Below, piece after piece: positions 31,416 through 32,910 of a DNA stretch of 32,910 bases (positions are counted from its first letter, which is position 1; every line of letters starts with the position of its first letter). The stretch is from an uncultured Magnetospirillum sp. (GTDB lineage: Bacteria > Pseudomonadota > Alphaproteobacteria > Rhodospirillales > Magnetospirillaceae). The translations under genes and the position numbers were made by a program. The stretch lies in assembly GCF_903853455.1 (NCBI RefSeq), contig NZ_CAINTR010000074.1, positions 1-32,910 on the forward strand. Reading direction: 5' to 3'. The notes beneath the pieces are model-generated. The model saw only the letters and a program-made list of their open reading frames with translations. It was not told where the DNA came from and made no database searches.

Positions 31416-32450
31416 ATGACGGATGATGATGGACTTAAACCGATCAATGACAGCGACATGGATTCCATGTTCGTGTTGCCGCTGTCGATCATTCCGCTGC
31501 AGACTCCGGCTCTTCAATCCGCGAAGCTGATCAAGAACGTGCGGCTGCGCAGCGCCGTCGAGATTTTCTCCGACATCCAGACCGGCTCGGGTCAGGTGGA
31601 CGTGGAGGCCTTGCCGGCCATGTTCGGCTGGCCGGTGGATCAGGTTCACCCCGATCTCGGCATCATCCGCCGTCTGGCGCTGTTGCCCAGCTACGACGTC
31701 TACTCGTTGCGCATTTCGCTGCGCGAGCACGGCATCCCGGTCAACGACTACGCCGCGCTGAAGCTGTCGCCGGAGAAGGCGTCGGAACTGACCCGCTACA
31801 TGATCATGTTCACCCGGCCGCTGATGAAGATGATCTATTCGGGCGAGGATGTGCACGTCGAGTCCTACGACGACCTGATGAAGCTGTTCCGCGACCCCGA
31901 CATCAAGAAGGCGCGCCAGCGGCTGGAGACCATGGCCCAGAGCCTGAACATCGACATCTTCGACGTGCCGCGCTTTCTCGAGGATTACGGCGACACCTTC
32001 ATGTCGCTCAGCTATTTCCGGCACTGCCTCGACCGGCTGGAACCCTATTTCACCGCCTGCGTCCAGTCCATGAACCCCATCCGCAGCCACTTCCAGCTCA
32101 AGCAGAACGTCAACCTGATGAAGTCCTGCAACATGATCGAGGAAGTGATCAACTCCATCAGCGCCTCCATTTCCGGGCGGCTGGAGGTGTTCGACAAGCG
32201 CACCCGCGAGATGTGGGAAAACATCACCCAGGAGGAGTTCCGCGCGGTCAAGGGGATGATCGAGCGCTACCACGTCACCATCGGCGCCGCCTTGTGCGGC
32301 CTGACGGTGAAGATGAGCGCCTTCGCCAAGATGTTCCCGCGCCCCAATTCCGGCGGGCCGATCAAGCGGGCGGATTTCATGATGACCGAGATGCTTCAGG
32401 GGATCGACCTGATCCGCGACGTGGACAAGCAGTTCTCGTCGCACTCGTAA
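31416..32450 (+). CDS. Conserved protein of unknown function
   Basis: This 344-aa soluble, largely helical protein has no signal peptide or membrane segment. I believe similar proteins occur in other Rhodospirillales, but I know no function. Striking stretches are LPLSIIPLQTPALQSAKLIKN, LPSYDVYSLRISLREHGI, a Met/Tyr-rich region RYMIMFTRPLMKMIY, LEDYGDTFMSLSYFRHCLDRL, and a helical block IEEVINSISASISGRLEVFDKRTREMW. It ends near GGPIKRADFMMTEMLQGIDLIR. Two regions suggest coiled-coil or four-helix packing. ATG 31416 has GGGGGTG about 9 bases before it. A strong hairpin follows the stop. It is divergent from the TAXI gene across 215 bases containing an AT-rich patch at 31285-31310. Confidence 0.85.
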   Translation: MTDDDGLKPINDSDMDSMFVLPLSIIPLQTPALQSAKLIKNVRLRSAVEIFSDIQTGSGQVDVEALPAMFGWPVDQVHPDLGIIRRLALLPSYDVYSLRISLREHGIPVNDYAALKLSPEKASELTRYMIMFTRPLMKMIYSGEDVHVESYDDLMKLFRDPDIKKARQRLETMAQSLNIDIFDVPRFLEDYGDTFMSLSYFRHCLDRLEPYFTACVQSMNPIRSHFQLKQNVNLMKSCNMIEEVINSISASISGRLEVFDKRTREMWENITQEEFRAVKGMIERYHVTIGAALCGLTVKMSAFAKMFPRPNSGGPIKRADFMMTEMLQGIDLIRDVDKQFSSHS

Positions 32451-32453
32451 TAC

Positions 32454-32484
32454 AAGCCGCGATGAGCCGGGCTCATGGCGGCTT
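32454..32484 (+). terminator. Hairpin terminator after the 344-aa gene
   Basis: AAGCCGC and ATGAGC pair with GCTCAT and GCGGCTT around a 3-base loop, giving 13 bp with a single G-G mismatch, starting 4 bases after the TAA. A short TTGGTT follows rather than a long T-run. Confidence 0.6.
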
Positions 32485-32546
32485 GGTTAGGCGCGCGCCT
32501 CAGGGCTCGGGCAACCACGCCCCGGCCGCGTCACACCCTTGTCGTA

Positions 32547-32738
32547 TTAATTCCGAAAGCCGAGATCGCTGCGTTCGCGGTGGTCGAGCATGGCCATTTC
32601 CAGGTCCAGCAGCCGCTGAGCGTTCCAGCGCCGGGGCAGGCCGGCGGCGCGCGCCAGCAGGCGGCGCAGCGAGGTGGCGATGCCGAGGTTGATCTCGAAC
32701 TCGAAGGTCGCGGTGTGGGTCAACTGGTGCAGGGGCAT
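32547..32738 (-). CDS. Small basic protein, possibly DUF1127-like
   Basis: This 63-aa protein has an Arg/Leu-rich middle (RRLLARAAGLPRRW) and ends LLDLEMAMLDHRERSDLGFRN. That resembles the DUF1127 pattern of a helix ending in L-x-D-x-G-[ILF]-x-R. Members of that family in alphaproteobacteria include small RNA-binding regulators of phosphate and stress responses; whether this one acts so is unknown. GTTGAG, a modest ribosome-binding site, precedes ATG 32738. Good third-position G/C bias supports it being real. Confidence 0.55.
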   Translation of the reverse strand: MPLHQLTHTATFEFEINLGIATSLRRLLARAAGLPRRWNAQRLLDLEMAMLDHRERSDLGFRN

Positions 32739-32776
32739 GGCTCAACCTCGTCAGGGGCGTTCGTTCTTGTTGGCGC

Positions 32777-32910
32777 GCGACAATTACGGTGGCCGGTCAG
32801 CGACAATTAGGATGACCGGTATGAGACACCGTCGAGTAGCACCTATACCGCTATCACAAGCAAGCATTGCTCAGCAATAAGGAAGTGCAGCGACAATTAC
32901 GGTAATTGTC
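32777..32910. repeat. GCGACAATTA repeat cluster, probable edge of an insertion element
   Basis: GCGACAATTA occurs at 32777, 32800 and 32890. The first two are 23-base tandem units (GCGACAATTAcGgTGgCCGGT / GCGACAATTAgGaTGaCCGGT share all but three bases). The third runs into a perfect 19-base palindrome, GACAATTAC-G-GTAATTGTC, at the window edge. Tandem terminal repeats of this size are known for IS21-family ends, but no transposase frame is in view. The stretch 32820-32890 is richer in A/T than the rest of the window. Confidence 0.45.

Overview
The window is a high-GC chromosomal segment with strong G/C bias at third codon positions. Gene content and order point to an alphaproteobacterium of the Rhodospirillales, most like Magnetospirillum. 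The clues are gpmI-envC-ctpA-yibQ-rppH, hldD-lgt-midA-pgeF, chorismate mutase-hisC-tyrA beside metX-metW, and ffs-dnaX-ybaB-recR. This placement rests on synteny and protein motifs read by eye, not on a database search. No phage, plasmid or CRISPR is visible; only the last 130 bases look like the edge of a mobile element.

Layout. 1-923: the end of an unidentified gene, then an acid-ceramidase/NAAA-like Ntn hydrolase whose 5' end looks frameshifted. 975-7286: a tightly overlapped + strand operon, gpmI, an EnvC-like factor, CtpA protease, YibQ-like protein and rppH, closed by a hairpin. 7412-9343: a CoA-ester lyase facing an NDUFA9-like dehydrogenase, with a perfect 11-bp terminator stem between them. 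9475-10327: promoter, tRNA-Leu(CAG), RNase D. 10547-14191: hldD, lgt, a MidA/NDUFAF7-like methyltransferase and pgeF, overlapped or nearly so. 14289-18918: a lipoprotein facing a minus-strand run of chorismate mutase, hisC, tyrA and a VOC protein. 19058-20901: metX-metW, then convergent gluQRS and a divergent carboxylesterase. 22490-26034: palindromic repeats, SRP RNA, dnaX-ybaB-recR. 26170-32738: small lipoproteins, a Tat-exported OmpA-like protein with a GST, an M17 aminopeptidase, a small MarR regulator convergent with a TAXI solute-binding protein, a 344-aa protein of unknown function and a DUF1127-like small protein.

Functional themes are envelope building and remodelling (EnvC, CtpA, YibQ, HldD, Lgt, PgeF, OmpA-like), tyrosine/phenylalanine and methionine synthesis, RNA processing (RppH, RNase D, tRNA, SRP RNA) and replication/repair (DnaX, RecR). 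The gene set is mostly housekeeping.

The most unusual signal is non-coding. A roughly 80-bp element occurs complete at 14203-14282 (minus orientation) and 25341-25420 (plus orientation), with partial copies at 15993-16026 and 25292-25318. The two full copies form the same three hairpins from different base pairs while the single-stranded linkers stay the same, so structure appears to be conserved. Two further families of palindromic intergenic repeats, several with GAAA-capped hairpins, are also present.
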